From NCBI GenBank assembly GCA_963702555.1, contig CAVPCW010000013.1:372001-436000 (forward strand): 64,000 bases of DNA. Reading direction: 5' to 3'. The DNA comes from CAMFLJ01 sp963702555 (GTDB taxonomy: Bacteria; Actinomycetota; Acidimicrobiia; Acidimicrobiales; Acidimicrobilacustridaceae). The notes beneath the pieces were generated by a model. It was not told the DNA's origin. It saw only the letters and a list, made by a program, of their open reading frames with translations, and made no database searches. The position numbers and the translations under genes were made by a program. The number at the start of each line of letters is the position of its first letter. Positions within the stretch are counted from its first letter, which is position 1. This document shows, piece by piece, positions 8,113 through 16,622 of the stretch.

Positions 8113-9741
8113 ATGAGCACCAACGACACCGCGCTCGACGCGGACGTCATCGTCGTGGGGGCCGGCATGTCCGGCCTGTACGCCCTGAAGGTGCTGCGCG
8201 AGCGCGGCTTCCGCGTCGTGGTGCTCGAGCGGGCGCCGGGCGTTGGCGGCACCTGGTACTGGAACCGCTACCCGGGCGCCCGCTGCGACATCCCGAGCCT
8301 GGAGTACTCGTTCGGGTTCGACCCCGAGCTCGAGCAGGAGTGGGAGTGGAGCGAGCACTTCGCCTCCCAGCCCGAGATCGAGCGCTACCTCAACCACATC
8401 GCCGACCGCTACGACCTCCGTGGCGACATCCGCCTCGAGACCGGCGTCGCCGCCATGACGTTCGACGAGGCCACCGACACCTGGGTCGTCGACACCGAGG
8501 CCGGCGAGCAGCTGCGCTCGCGCTTCTGCGTGATGGCCACCGGCGGGCTGTCGGCCCCCCACCGCCCCGACTGGCCCGGCCTCGACACCTTCGCCGGCGA
8601 GGTGGTGCAGAGCAGCCTGTGGCCCGAGGAGGGCGTCGAGCTCGAGGGTCGTCGCATCGGCATCGTCGGCAACGGCTCGTCGGGCGTGCAGGCCATCCCC
8701 GAGCTGGCCAAGGTCGCCGGCCACCTCACCGTGTTCCAGCGCACCGCGGCCTTCACCTGGCCCTCACAGAACCGTCCGCTCACCCCGGAGGAGCAGGCCG
8801 AGGTGAAGGCCCGCTACCGCGAGGTCCGCGAGGCGCAGTACACCTCGCCCCTGGCCACCGCCAACACCACCGGCGCCACGATCTTCACCGTCGCCGACCC
8901 CGACCGGCACATCCTCGAGAGCACGCCCGAGGAGCGCGAGGCCGCACTGGCCGAGCACGGCTTCAGCGCCTCCCGCCTCTGGGGCGACGCGGCCAAGGAC
9001 CTCGACGCCAACGAGATGGCCGTCGAGCTGTTCCGTGAGATGGTGCGCCGCACGGTGACCGACCCCGACACCGCCGACTCCCTGTGCCCCAAGGACTACC
9101 CCATCGGGTGCAAGCGCCCGGTGCTCGACAACGGCTACTTCGAGACCTTCAACCGCCCGAACGTGACGCTGGTCGACCTGCGCAAGGACCCGGTCGTCGA
9201 GGTCGTGCCCGAGGGCGTGCGCACCGAGCGCGGCCTGCAGGAGCTCGACGTGCTCATCTTCGCCACCGGCTTCGACGCCGTGTCGGGCGCCCTCACCCGG
9301 ATCGACATCCGCGGCAACGACGGGCACCTCCTGCGCGACGACTGGGCCGACGGGCCCCGGGCCTTCATGGGCTTCGCGGTGGCCGACTACCCGAACATGT
9401 TCATGATCATCGGGCCCGGCAGCGTCGGCGTGCTCGCCACCTACCCGCCCCACATCGAGCTGCAGGTCGGCTGGATCGCCGACTTCCTCGACCACCTGGC
9501 CGCCAACGGCAACACCCACGTCGAGGTCGAGCCCGAGGCCCAGGACGACTGGTGCGCCGAGGTCGAGGCCGCGTCGGTGGGCTCCATGTTCACGGCCCCC
9601 ACCTGCAACTCCTGGTACAACGGCGGCAACATCGAGGGCAAGGCCAGGGTGCTGCCGATCTACCTCGGCGGGCTCGACCGCTTCATGGCGAAGGCACGCC
9701 AGATCGCCGCCGACGGCTACCCCGAGTTCGACATCCGCTGA
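8113..9741 (+). CDS. Baeyer-Villiger-type flavin monooxygenase with altered fingerprint
   Basis: A 542-residue FAD/NADPH monooxygenase. The FAD Rossmann motif GAGMSG is at residues 16-21, followed by GGTWYWNRYPGARCD. The NADPH motif is GNGSSGVQAIPE. The C-terminal half has the class-B motif ATGFDAVSGAL. Such enzymes insert oxygen next to a ketone to give esters or lactones (cyclohexanone, steroid and phenylacetone monooxygenase families). In the fingerprint FxGxxxHxxxW the sequence is FAGEVVQSSLW: the histidine is Gln166 (codon CAG at 8608-8610). The stop lies in a shared terminator zone with the convergent monooxygenase. Confidence 0.9.
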   Translation: MSTNDTALDADVIVVGAGMSGLYALKVLRERGFRVVVLERAPGVGGTWYWNRYPGARCDIPSLEYSFGFDPELEQEWEWSEHFASQPEIERYLNHIADRYDLRGDIRLETGVAAMTFDEATDTWVVDTEAGEQLRSRFCVMATGGLSAPHRPDWPGLDTFAGEVVQSSLWPEEGVELEGRRIGIVGNGSSGVQAIPELAKVAGHLTVFQRTAAFTWPSQNRPLTPEEQAEVKARYREVREAQYTSPLATANTTGATIFTVADPDRHILESTPEEREAALAEHGFSASRLWGDAAKDLDANEMAVELFREMVRRTVTDPDTADSLCPKDYPIGCKRPVLDNGYFETFNRPNVTLVDLRKDPVVEVVPEGVRTERGLQELDVLIFATGFDAVSGALTRIDIRGNDGHLLRDDWADGPRAFMGFAVADYPNMFMIIGPGSVGVLATYPPHIELQVGWIADFLDHLAANGNTHVEVEPEAQDDWCAEVEAASVGSMFTAPTCNSWYNGGNIEGKARVLPIYLGGLDRFMAKARQIAADGYPEFDIR

Positions 9742-9746
9742 CCGGC

Positions 9747-9773
9747 GCGCCGGGCGGGGTCACCGCCCGGCGC
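9747..9773. terminator. Bidirectional hairpin terminator between the two monooxygenase genes
   Basis: An 11-bp stem (GCGCCGGGCGG paired with CCGCCCGGCGC) closes a five-base loop. It fills nearly all of the 39-base gap between the convergent stops. Confidence 0.6.
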
Positions 9774-9780
9774 CACTCGA

Positions 9781-11571
9781 TCAGCTGTCGATGGGGGTGA
9801 GGGTGAGGCCCCGCATGGAGCCCTCCTCGCGCCAGGCCCGGAAGACGTCGCGCAGCTCGACGGCGCTGTTCATGTAACAGGCCGAGCGGGAGTCGCGCTC
9901 CTCGGGCATCTGGAACTCGTTGCTCAGGTAGCCCGGCGTGCAGGCGGCGAAGTACTGGGCGTAGGCGCCGGCGGTGGAGGCACAGATCTGGAACCACTCC
10001 TCCTCGGCGTCGAGGTCGGGCTCCACCACGGCGCCGGCGTCGAGCGCCCGGCGGATCGTGTAGGCGGTGTGCTCGGCGTTCTTCGTCGCGGCGTAGGCGA
10101 TGTTGATGTGCTGGCCGCCCTGGATGTGGCTGTTCATCGCCAGGTTCGGGAAGTCGTGGGCCCAGATGCCGTGCAGGGTCCAGGCCCCCTTGGCCCACGA
10201 GTCGGACATCGAGATGCCGTCGCGGCCGATCGGGTCGAAGCCGAGGCGGTGCGTGTAGAAGGCGCTCGGCGAGTCGAAACCGGTGGCGTAGACGATGCAG
10301 TCGACCTCGTACTCGGTGTCGCCGACCACCAGGCCCTTCTCGGTGATGGCGGTGACGCCCAGGCCGTCGGTGTCGACGAGCGTGACGTTGTCGCGGTTGA
10401 ACGCCGGCAGGTAGTCGTCGTGGTAGCAGGGCCGCTTGCAGCTCACGCCGTACCAGGGCTTGAGGGCCTCGGCCGTGGCCGGGTCCTCGACGGTGTCGTC
10501 GATGCGCTGACGGATCGCGTCCATCAGCCGGAAGTCGAGCGCCTTGAGCTCGGCGGCCTCGGCCTCGTCGGCCGGCTCCTTCTTCACGTCGACCGCGAAC
10601 ATCTCGGTCCAGCCGTCCTGGATGAGGTCGACCGGCGGGTTGGCGCCGGTGGTCATGTCGATGAAGTTCGCCATGCGCCGCTCGTGCCAGCCGGGCTCGG
10701 AGGTCATCTCGGCCCACCACTCGGGGTCGGTGTCGCGCTGGTTGCGGGGGCTCACCGACGAGGGCGTGCGCTGGAACACGTAGAGCTGCTCGGCGGCCTC
10801 GGCCAGCTTCGGCACCGCCTGCACGGCGGTGGCGCCGGTGCCGATGATGGCGACCTTCTTGTCGTGCAGCTTGTCCATCGGCACCTCGGGGGCGCCGCCG
10901 GTGTAGGCGTAGTCCCACCGGCTGGTGTGGAACGAGCGGCCCTGGAAGGTCTCGATGCCGGGGATGCCGGGCAGCTTGGCCTTGTGGAGCACGCCGCCGC
11001 AGATCACGACGAAGCGGGCCGACAGGGTGTCGCCGCGGTCGGTGACCACCGTCCAGCGCTTGGTGTCGTCGTCCCACTCCATCGAGGTCGCCTCGGTGTG
11101 GAACAGGGCGTGCGGGTACATGTCGAAGTGGCGCCCGAGCATCTGGGCGTACTCGAAGATCTCCTGCGCGTGGGCGTACTTCTTGGTCGGCATGTAGCCG
11201 ACCTCCTCGAGCAGCGGGAGGTAGGTGTACGCCTCGACGTCGCACATGCAGCCCGGGTAGCGGTTCCAGTACCAGGTGCCGCCGAAGTCGCCGGCCTTGT
11301 CGAGCATCCGGTAGCTGGTGACGCCCTCCTTGGCGAGGTACGCCGCGGTGCTCATCCCGGCCCAGCCGGTGCCGATGATGACGACGTCGGTCTCCTCGGT
11401 GAGCACGTCGCGCTGGATGCGAGGGGTGTAGGGATCGGCGTCGAAGTCGACGTCGAGGTCGCGCAGCGAGCGGTAGGTGCGCACGCCCTCGGTCATGCGC
11501 TTGATGCGCTCCACCTCGTACTTCGCCTCGAGCTCTTCGGCGCTCAGCGGCGCGCTCTCGTGTGCAGCCAC
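9781..11571 (-). CDS. Baeyer-Villiger monooxygenase (cyclohexanone monooxygenase-like)
   Basis: A 596-residue class B flavoprotein with a canonical fingerprint, FQGRSFHTSRWDYAYTGG. The FAD motif GTGWAGMS is followed by FGGTWYWNRYPGCMCD, and the NADPH motif is GTGATAVQAVPKLA. The roughly 85-residue N-terminal extension before the first Rossmann fold is typical of the longer steroid/ketone BVMO group. The GTG start at 11571 is preceded by AGGGGGA. It is convergent with the shorter relative at 8.1 kb. Unlike that protein, it keeps the fingerprint histidine and should be a normal Baeyer-Villiger catalyst. Confidence 0.92.
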   Translation of the reverse strand: MAAHESAPLSAEELEAKYEVERIKRMTEGVRTYRSLRDLDVDFDADPYTPRIQRDVLTEETDVVIIGTGWAGMSTAAYLAKEGVTSYRMLDKAGDFGGTWYWNRYPGCMCDVEAYTYLPLLEEVGYMPTKKYAHAQEIFEYAQMLGRHFDMYPHALFHTEATSMEWDDDTKRWTVVTDRGDTLSARFVVICGGVLHKAKLPGIPGIETFQGRSFHTSRWDYAYTGGAPEVPMDKLHDKKVAIIGTGATAVQAVPKLAEAAEQLYVFQRTPSSVSPRNQRDTDPEWWAEMTSEPGWHERRMANFIDMTTGANPPVDLIQDGWTEMFAVDVKKEPADEAEAAELKALDFRLMDAIRQRIDDTVEDPATAEALKPWYGVSCKRPCYHDDYLPAFNRDNVTLVDTDGLGVTAITEKGLVVGDTEYEVDCIVYATGFDSPSAFYTHRLGFDPIGRDGISMSDSWAKGAWTLHGIWAHDFPNLAMNSHIQGGQHINIAYAATKNAEHTAYTIRRALDAGAVVEPDLDAEEEWFQICASTAGAYAQYFAACTPGYLSNEFQMPEERDSRSACYMNSAVELRDVFRAWREEGSMRGLTLTPIDS

Positions 11572-11694
11572 GGTCGTTCTTCCCCCTGTGATCGCACCGG
11601 GTCGCGGTTCGACGTGCTCGAGCCCCCCGGCGTGGTCCCCCACGATCGCACACCACCCCCGGTCCCTGCTCGGTCCGGGGCCGACGACGGGCCC

Positions 11695-12465
11695 TCAGCG
11701 CAGCTCGACGACCCCGCGCAGGTCGGAGAGGCGCTCCGACCGGGGTGCCAGCTCGGTGACGAACAGGTCGGTCTGGTCCCAGGGCAGGCCGACCACCGGG
11801 GCCGATGCGCCCACCTTCGAGCTGTCGGCCCCGAGCACGACCCGACGGGCCTGACCGGCCAGGGCCTGCACGATCGAGGCCTCCTCGGGGGTCGCCTCCA
11901 GCCCGCCCTGCTCGACGTCGACCGCGGCCGACGACACGAACGCGACGTCGTAGCGGAACGACCTCGCCGTCGCCTCGGCCACGGGCCCGACCAGGCTCGT
12001 GGTGCGGGGGTCGCGCTCGCCGCCGGTGAGCACGGCCCTGATGCCCGGCCGCCCCTGGAGGGCGTCGAAGGCCTCGAGCCCGTTGGTGACGACGAGAAGG
12101 TCTCGGGCCGACGCCAGCACATTGGCCAGGCAGGCCATCGTCGAGGACGAATCGATGGCGATGGTCCCCGTGCTCGGCACCATCGGGAGCACCTTCTCGG
12201 CGATGGCGACCTTGGCCCGGGCGTGCAGCGGCGATCGGGCACGGAACGGTGACGGGCCGAGGGCCTGGGCCCCGCCGCGCACCCGGCGCGCCTCGCCGAG
12301 GCCCTCGAGGGTCGCCAGGTCACGTCGGATGGTCATGCCACTCGCACCGAGGGCCTCCACCGCCTCGGTGATGGTGACCGAGCCGCTGCGGTCGAGCCGC
12401 GTGCGCAGCCAGTCGAGACGGGCCTCGGGGTCCGCCGCCTCGGACCGCTCGGCTGCCGGCGTCAC
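11695..12465 (-). CDS. DeoR-family transcriptional regulator of the sugar locus
   Basis: A 256-residue protein. The N-terminal helix-turn-helix (SVTITEAVEALGASGMTIRR) is followed by RDLATLEGLGEARRVRGGA, the DeoR signature. The C-terminal DeoRC domain senses a sugar phosphate (TIAIDSSSTMACLANVL, VVTNGLEAF, LTGGERD). It is the last gene of the four-gene leftward operon and overlaps the aldolase gene by 4 bases (GTGA). It is the obvious candidate to control the divergent rhamnose-type genes, probably through a site in the 15.2-15.3 kb intergenic region. Confidence 0.88.
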   Translation of the reverse strand: MTPAAERSEAADPEARLDWLRTRLDRSGSVTITEAVEALGASGMTIRRDLATLEGLGEARRVRGGAQALGPSPFRARSPLHARAKVAIAEKVLPMVPSTGTIAIDSSSTMACLANVLASARDLLVVTNGLEAFDALQGRPGIRAVLTGGERDPRTTSLVGPVAEATARSFRYDVAFVSSAAVDVEQGGLEATPEEASIVQALAGQARRVVLGADSSKVGASAPVVGLPWDQTDLFVTELAPRSERLSDLRGVVELR

Positions 12466-13235
12466 TCGCCCCCCTCGACGAGCAACCGCCGGCGGTAGGC
12501 CTCGTCGAGCCGGCCGGACAGGGCGAGCACCTCGTCGGCCGGCAGCGGGCGCAGCTCGCCGACGGCCAGCGCCGCCGCCCGCACCCGCGCCGACTTGTCG
12601 ACCATGGTCGTGACGGCCAGCACCTCCGCCGCCGTGGCCCCGAGGGCGAGGAGCCCGTGGTTGGCCAGGATGATCGCCCGCGGCCAGGCGCCGAGCCGCG
12701 CGTGGTGGTGCTCGAGCGCCTCGTCGAGGGCGGCCGCCAGCGCCGGACCGGGCGAGGCGTAGGGCACCACGAGGTAGGCGGGCCCACAGACGACCACCTC
12801 GTCAGGGAAGATCGGTGCGGCGAAGGCCTCGTCGACGCGGTCGCTGCAGACCAGACCGAGCACCGACGTCGGGTGGGTGTGGCCCACGAACGCCGCGCCC
12901 GTGCGGTCGAGCACCAGCGCGTGCAGAAGGGTCTCGATCGAGGGCACCCTCGGCGAGCCACCGGCGGGTCCGGTGACGAGGGCGGTCAGCGCGGCCCGGT
13001 CGAAGGCTTCGGCCGGTGCCCGCCCGGCCGAGCGGGCCAGCTCGGCCGCGGGCCCGAGGGCCACCTCCACCAGTTGGTCCGGCCGCAGCGCGGCCAGCTC
13101 CGAGCCGCTGGTGGTGACCAGGAGCGTGTCGTCGTCGAGGCGGGCCGAGGCGTTGCCCTCCCCGAGCACGGCCAGGTCGCGCCGGGGCTCACCGAGGTCG
13201 CGGCACAGCTGGAGGAGCTCGTCGTGCAGGGTCAT
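12462..13235 (-). CDS. Class II aldolase/adducin family protein (sugar-phosphate aldolase)
   Basis: A 257-residue zinc aldolase. GHTHPTSVLGL supplies the paired zinc histidines and ILANHGLLALG the third. GEGNASARL is the phosphate-binding loop region. With an isomerase and kinases next door it should cleave a ketose-1-phosphate (L-rhamnulose- or L-fuculose-1-phosphate type) to dihydroxyacetone phosphate and lactaldehyde. The ATG at 13235 overlaps the kinase stop (ATGA) and follows AAGGGG, which decides the start over an in-frame upstream extension. The exact sugar is inferred from neighbours. Confidence 0.85.
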   Translation of the reverse strand: MTLHDELLQLCRDLGEPRRDLAVLGEGNASARLDDDTLLVTTSGSELAALRPDQLVEVALGPAAELARSAGRAPAEAFDRAALTALVTGPAGGSPRVPSIETLLHALVLDRTGAAFVGHTHPTSVLGLVCSDRVDEAFAAPIFPDEVVVCGPAYLVVPYASPGPALAAALDEALEHHHARLGAWPRAIILANHGLLALGATAAEVLAVTTMVDKSARVRAAALAVGELRPLPADEVLALSGRLDEAYRRRLLVEGGE

Positions 13236-14596
13236 GCCACCCCTTCCCGGTGCTGGGTGCACCTCTCCTGGAACCGTCGGTACGGGTCGTCCCACCGGCC
13301 GGCGGCGTGCGGGTCGGGCTCCACCCGCCGGGCGACGCGGACCATGGCCTCACCGGCGGCGAGCACGCCACCGTGGGCAGGCCCGGCGGCGATCACCGCC
13401 GCGCCGAAGGCCGAGCTCGCCTCGGCCGGCACCTCGATCGGCACCTGCATCACGTCGGCCCGCAGCTGGGTCCACGACGTCGAGGCGACCGCTCCCCCGG
13501 TGGTGGCGATCTCGGTCGGTGGCTCACAGCCGCGAGCGACCAGCGCCTCGCAACCCCACCGCTCGACGAAGGCCACGCCGAGCACCTCGGCCGCGTAGCG
13601 GACCGACCCGGCCGGCTCAGGCGCGGGCCACGGCTCGAAGTCCGGATCGACGAACGGAAAGCGCTCGCCGCGGATCGCGCTGGGGTAGGCCGCGGGGGTC
13701 GAGGCGGTGACCTCGACGGAGCCGTCGAACCCGTCGAGCTCGGCCGGGGAGGCCCACGCCGAGAGCACCCGGGCGCCGGCGTTGGAGGCGGCGCCGGGGA
13801 GCCACCAGCCGTCGGGGCCTCGGTGGCTGTAGACGCCCTGGTCGAGCGCGTCGATGCGGACGGCCGACACCGCCTTCCAGACGATGGTGGAGCCGATGGC
13901 CACGGCCCACCGGGTGGGCGACGGCCGGCACGCCAGCTGACCGGCGACGCCGTCGGTGGCGCCGGCCACCACGACGACGGAGGCGGGGAGGCCGGTGGCG
14001 GCGGCGGCCTCCGGTGCGAGCGGACCGAGCGGCAGCCCGGTCGCCACGACCGCGGGGAGCATGGTCACGGGGACGGCGAGCTCTCCCCAGCGGCCGGCTT
14101 CGGGGTCGTAGCCGAACTTCAGCGCCTGGGTGACGTCGATCGCCGCGGCACGGCCGAGCAGCCGGCCGGCCACGTACCCGCCGGGGCTCGTGAACCGCTC
14201 GGCCCGGGCGACCACATCGGGCCGCTCGGCCGCGAGCCAGCCGAGCTTGGCCGACGCCCAGCTGGCGTCGGTGCCCTGCGCGGCGATGCCGCGTCGGTCG
14301 GCGTAGAGCAGGCCCGGCCCCACCGCCGCACCCTCGCCGTCGACGGCGCACACCGAGCCCGAGGTGCACGAGATCGCAAGGGAGGCGACCGAGGCCCGGT
14401 GATCACCGAGGCCGCCGACGGCCGCGACCACTGCGGCCCACCAGTCCGCCGCCTCCTGCTCCTGCACCGGGCCGTCCGGTGGCACGACGAGCGGGTGCGC
14501 GGCCCGGGCGACGACCTCACCGCCGGCCGTGGCCGCCACGACCCGCACGCCCTGCGTGCCGATGTCGATGCCCAGGTGCAGGGGGCCGCCGCTCAT
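13232..14596 (-). CDS. FGGY-family carbohydrate kinase
   Basis: A 454-residue sugar kinase: LGIDIGTQGVRVV (phosphate-1 loop) at the N-terminus, ATDGVAGQLA (catalytic Asp) and EIATTGGAVASTSW with SSAFGAAVIAAG at the C-terminal ATPase domain. It phosphorylates a ketose or polyol. The ATG at 14596 overlaps the phosphatase stop. It is a second kinase in the locus, distinct from the rhamnulokinase at 16.6 kb and only distantly similar to it, so the locus probably handles a second sugar or polyol. It resembles xylulokinase- and gluconate-kinase-like actinobacterial members. Confidence 0.85.
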   Translation of the reverse strand: MSGGPLHLGIDIGTQGVRVVAATAGGEVVARAAHPLVVPPDGPVQEQEAADWWAAVVAAVGGLGDHRASVASLAISCTSGSVCAVDGEGAAVGPGLLYADRRGIAAQGTDASWASAKLGWLAAERPDVVARAERFTSPGGYVAGRLLGRAAAIDVTQALKFGYDPEAGRWGELAVPVTMLPAVVATGLPLGPLAPEAAAATGLPASVVVVAGATDGVAGQLACRPSPTRWAVAIGSTIVWKAVSAVRIDALDQGVYSHRGPDGWWLPGAASNAGARVLSAWASPAELDGFDGSVEVTASTPAAYPSAIRGERFPFVDPDFEPWPAPEPAGSVRYAAEVLGVAFVERWGCEALVARGCEPPTEIATTGGAVASTSWTQLRADVMQVPIEVPAEASSAFGAAVIAAGPAHGGVLAAGEAMVRVARRVEPDPHAAGRWDDPYRRFQERCTQHREGVA

Positions 14597-15225
14597 CGCG
14601 GACCCGCGGCCGGGTCGGGGGTGGCGCCGTACGTGACGAGCATCCACCCGTCGGCGGTGGCCTCGAGCTCGGTCCACGAGAGGTTGGCGGGTCGGCCGAG
14701 CAGCGAGCGGTAGCGCTCGACGGGCAGCCCGAGCAGCCCGGCGACGAGCACCCGCACGACCGTCGCGTGGGTCACCACCACGAGCTGGTCGGACCGGTGA
14801 CGACCGACCGCATCGACGGTGCGGGCCCGCGCCGCGGCGATGGTCTCCCCTCCCGGGAATCCGGCGATGTCGCCCTGCGAGAAGGCGGCGAAGCCCTCGG
14901 GATCGCGGGCGGCGACCTCCTCCTGGGTCAGCCCCTCCCAGTCGCCGAAGTCGACCTCGCGGAAGGCGTCGTCGACCACCGGCTCACCCAGGCCGAGGGC
15001 GCTGGCGGTCTCACGCGCCCGCCGGGCCGGGCTGGTGACCACGAGCGACCCGGCGGTGGGCCCGAAGGCCGGCGCAAGGCGAGCCGCGGCGGCCACCCCG
15101 TCCGGCGTCAGGGAGGGGTCGCTGCGCCCGAGGAAGCGGCCGGCGACGTTCTCCGCCGTCTCGGCATGACGGATGAGCACGAGGCGTCGCCTACCGCCTG
15201 GTCCGGCCGTCGTTCCGATGTTCAT
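14593..15225 (-). CDS. Histidine phosphatase (phosphoglycerate mutase-like)
   Basis: A 210-residue protein with the RHG motif as LIRHAETAENV, then FLGRSDPSLTPDG, FREVDFGDWEGLT (acid) and VVVTHATVVRVL (second His). These make up the phosphohistidine active site. Its placement at the head of the sugar operon suggests hydrolysis of a sugar phosphate or mutase-like housekeeping. The start is taken at the ATG of MNIGTTAGP (15225); an upstream in-frame start at 15273 would swallow the promoter region. It overlaps the kinase gene by 4 bases. Confidence 0.85.
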   Translation of the reverse strand: MNIGTTAGPGGRRRLVLIRHAETAENVAGRFLGRSDPSLTPDGVAAAARLAPAFGPTAGSLVVTSPARRARETASALGLGEPVVDDAFREVDFGDWEGLTQEEVAARDPEGFAAFSQGDIAGFPGGETIAAARARTVDAVGRHRSDQLVVVTHATVVRVLVAGLLGLPVERYRSLLGRPANLSWTELEATADGWMLVTYGATPDPAAGPR

Positions 15226-15240
15226 ATGTGTTACATCTAC
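15218..15240. promoter_or_regulatory. AT-rich candidate operator/promoter of the divergent sugar locus
   Basis: The stretch around ATGTTCATATGTGTTACAT is strikingly A+T-rich for this genome. It has ATGT/ACAT ends and an internal CATATG. It lies in the divergent gap between the phosphatase and isomerase genes, where the DeoR regulator should bind. The symmetry is imperfect. Confidence 0.35.
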
Positions 15241-15329
15241 CAGACGACGGGCCGTAGTCTGCGGGCCGGACACGACCCGACGGCGGCCGCAGCACGCTCA
15301 CCGCCGTCGGGGATGGAGAGGGGGCAGCC

Positions 15330-16622
15330 GTGCCACTGCACATCCAGACCGACGCGATCGTCGACCGCGAGGCCGAGCTGGTGGCCGATCACGAGGCCGA
15401 TCTCGGCCACGCCTGCGACCGGCTCGCCCGCCGGGGACATGATCCGGAGCGGGTGATCGAACAGGTCCGGGCGTTCTCCGTCGCCGCTCCGTCGTGGGCG
15501 GTGGGCACCGGCAGCACCCGCTTCGGGCGGTTCCCGGGAGCCGGCGAGCCCCGCGACCTCGAGGAGAAGGTCGACGACGTCGCCGCCCTCAACGCCCTCA
15601 CCGGCGCCAACCGCACCATCAGCCTCCACGTGCCCTGGGACCGTCCCCGTGACCCGGAGGCGCTGCGGGCCTACGCCGGCTCGCTCGGCCTCGGGTTCGA
15701 CGTCATGAACTCGAACACCTTCCAGGACAACCCCTCGACCACCCGTGACGGCGACGTGAGCTTCAAGTTCGGCTCGATGTGCGCCGCCTCCTCTGCGGTC
15801 CGGGACGCCGCGGTGGAGCACAACCTCGACGTGATCGCCATCGGCGAGCAGTTGGGCTCGAAGGGGCTCACCGTGTGGCTCGGAGACGGCACCAACCACC
15901 CCGGCCAAGCCGACTTCCGCCGCCAGTTCGACCGCGTCGCCGCGTGCCTCGTCGAGGTGCACGACGGCATGCCCGAGGGCTGGACCCTCTACACCGAACA
16001 CAAGCCCTACGAGCCCGCCTTCTACTCGTCGGTGAACTCCGACTGGGGCTCGTCGCTGCTGCTCGCCCAGGCCGCAGGGCCGCGGGCCCGGTGCCTGGTC
16101 GACCTCGGCCACCACCTCCCGGGCTGCAACATCGAGCAGGTCGTCAGCCGTCTCGCCATGGCCGGCCGGCTCGGCGGCTTCCACTTCAACGACTCGAAGT
16201 ACGGCGACGACGACCTGACCGTCGGCTCCATCAATCCCTACCAGCTCTTCCTGGTGCTGCTCGAGCTGGTGTCCGACGGCGACGGCGCCCTGCCCGACCT
16301 CGCCTACATGATCGACGAGAGCCACAATCTGAAGGACCCGGTCGAGGACCTCATCCAGGCCACCGACGAGATCCAGGTCGGCCTGGCGCGCGCCCTGCTC
16401 GTCGACCTCGTCGCCCTCGCCGGCGCCCAGGACACCGACGACCCGGCCGCCGCCGCCGAGGTCCTCCAGGCCGCCTACCGCAGCGACGTGCGTCCGCTCG
16501 TCGCCGAGGCCCGTCGCCGCAACGGGGCCGCCCTCGAGCCGCTGCAGACCTACCGCCGCCTCGGCTACCGCCAGACCGTGGCCACCGAGCGCGGCTCGGG
16601 CCACGCCGCATCGGGGCTGTGA
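15330..16622 (+). CDS. rhaI: L-rhamnose isomerase (RhaI-type TIM barrel)
   Basis: A 430-residue xylose-isomerase-like barrel. Characteristic strings include VWLGDGTNHPGQ, LYTEHKPYEPAFYSS (metal Glu), CLVDLGHHLPGCNIE (Asp/His), GGFHFNDSKYGDDDL (His/Asp) and MIDESHNLKDP. This is the pattern of the Pseudomonas/Bacillus RhaI family that converts L-rhamnose to L-rhamnulose using two divalent metals. The GTG start follows GAGAGGGGG. The next gene, a rhamnulokinase, overlaps its stop (GTGA). RhaI enzymes also isomerise other rare aldoses, so the physiological sugar remains inferred. Confidence 0.9.
   Translation: MPLHIQTDAIVDREAELVADHEADLGHACDRLARRGHDPERVIEQVRAFSVAAPSWAVGTGSTRFGRFPGAGEPRDLEEKVDDVAALNALTGANRTISLHVPWDRPRDPEALRAYAGSLGLGFDVMNSNTFQDNPSTTRDGDVSFKFGSMCAASSAVRDAAVEHNLDVIAIGEQLGSKGLTVWLGDGTNHPGQADFRRQFDRVAACLVEVHDGMPEGWTLYTEHKPYEPAFYSSVNSDWGSSLLLAQAAGPRARCLVDLGHHLPGCNIEQVVSRLAMAGRLGGFHFNDSKYGDDDLTVGSINPYQLFLVLLELVSDGDGALPDLAYMIDESHNLKDPVEDLIQATDEIQVGLARALLVDLVALAGAQDTDDPAAAAEVLQAAYRSDVRPLVAEARRRNGAALEPLQTYRRLGYRQTVATERGSGHAASGL

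Noticed and set aside
6778..9741. A 987-codon open frame whose first half reads in another frame over the amidohydrolase
   Set aside because: Only the part from 8113 encodes a real protein (the monooxygenase). The N-terminal part is Arg/Pro-rich shadow over a well-conserved amidohydrolase with its own ribosome site.
15178..15273. Longer start of the histidine phosphatase at 15273
   Set aside because: It would place the start inside the A+T-rich divergent promoter region, and the added residues (MSGPQTTARRLVDVTH) are not part of the family fold.
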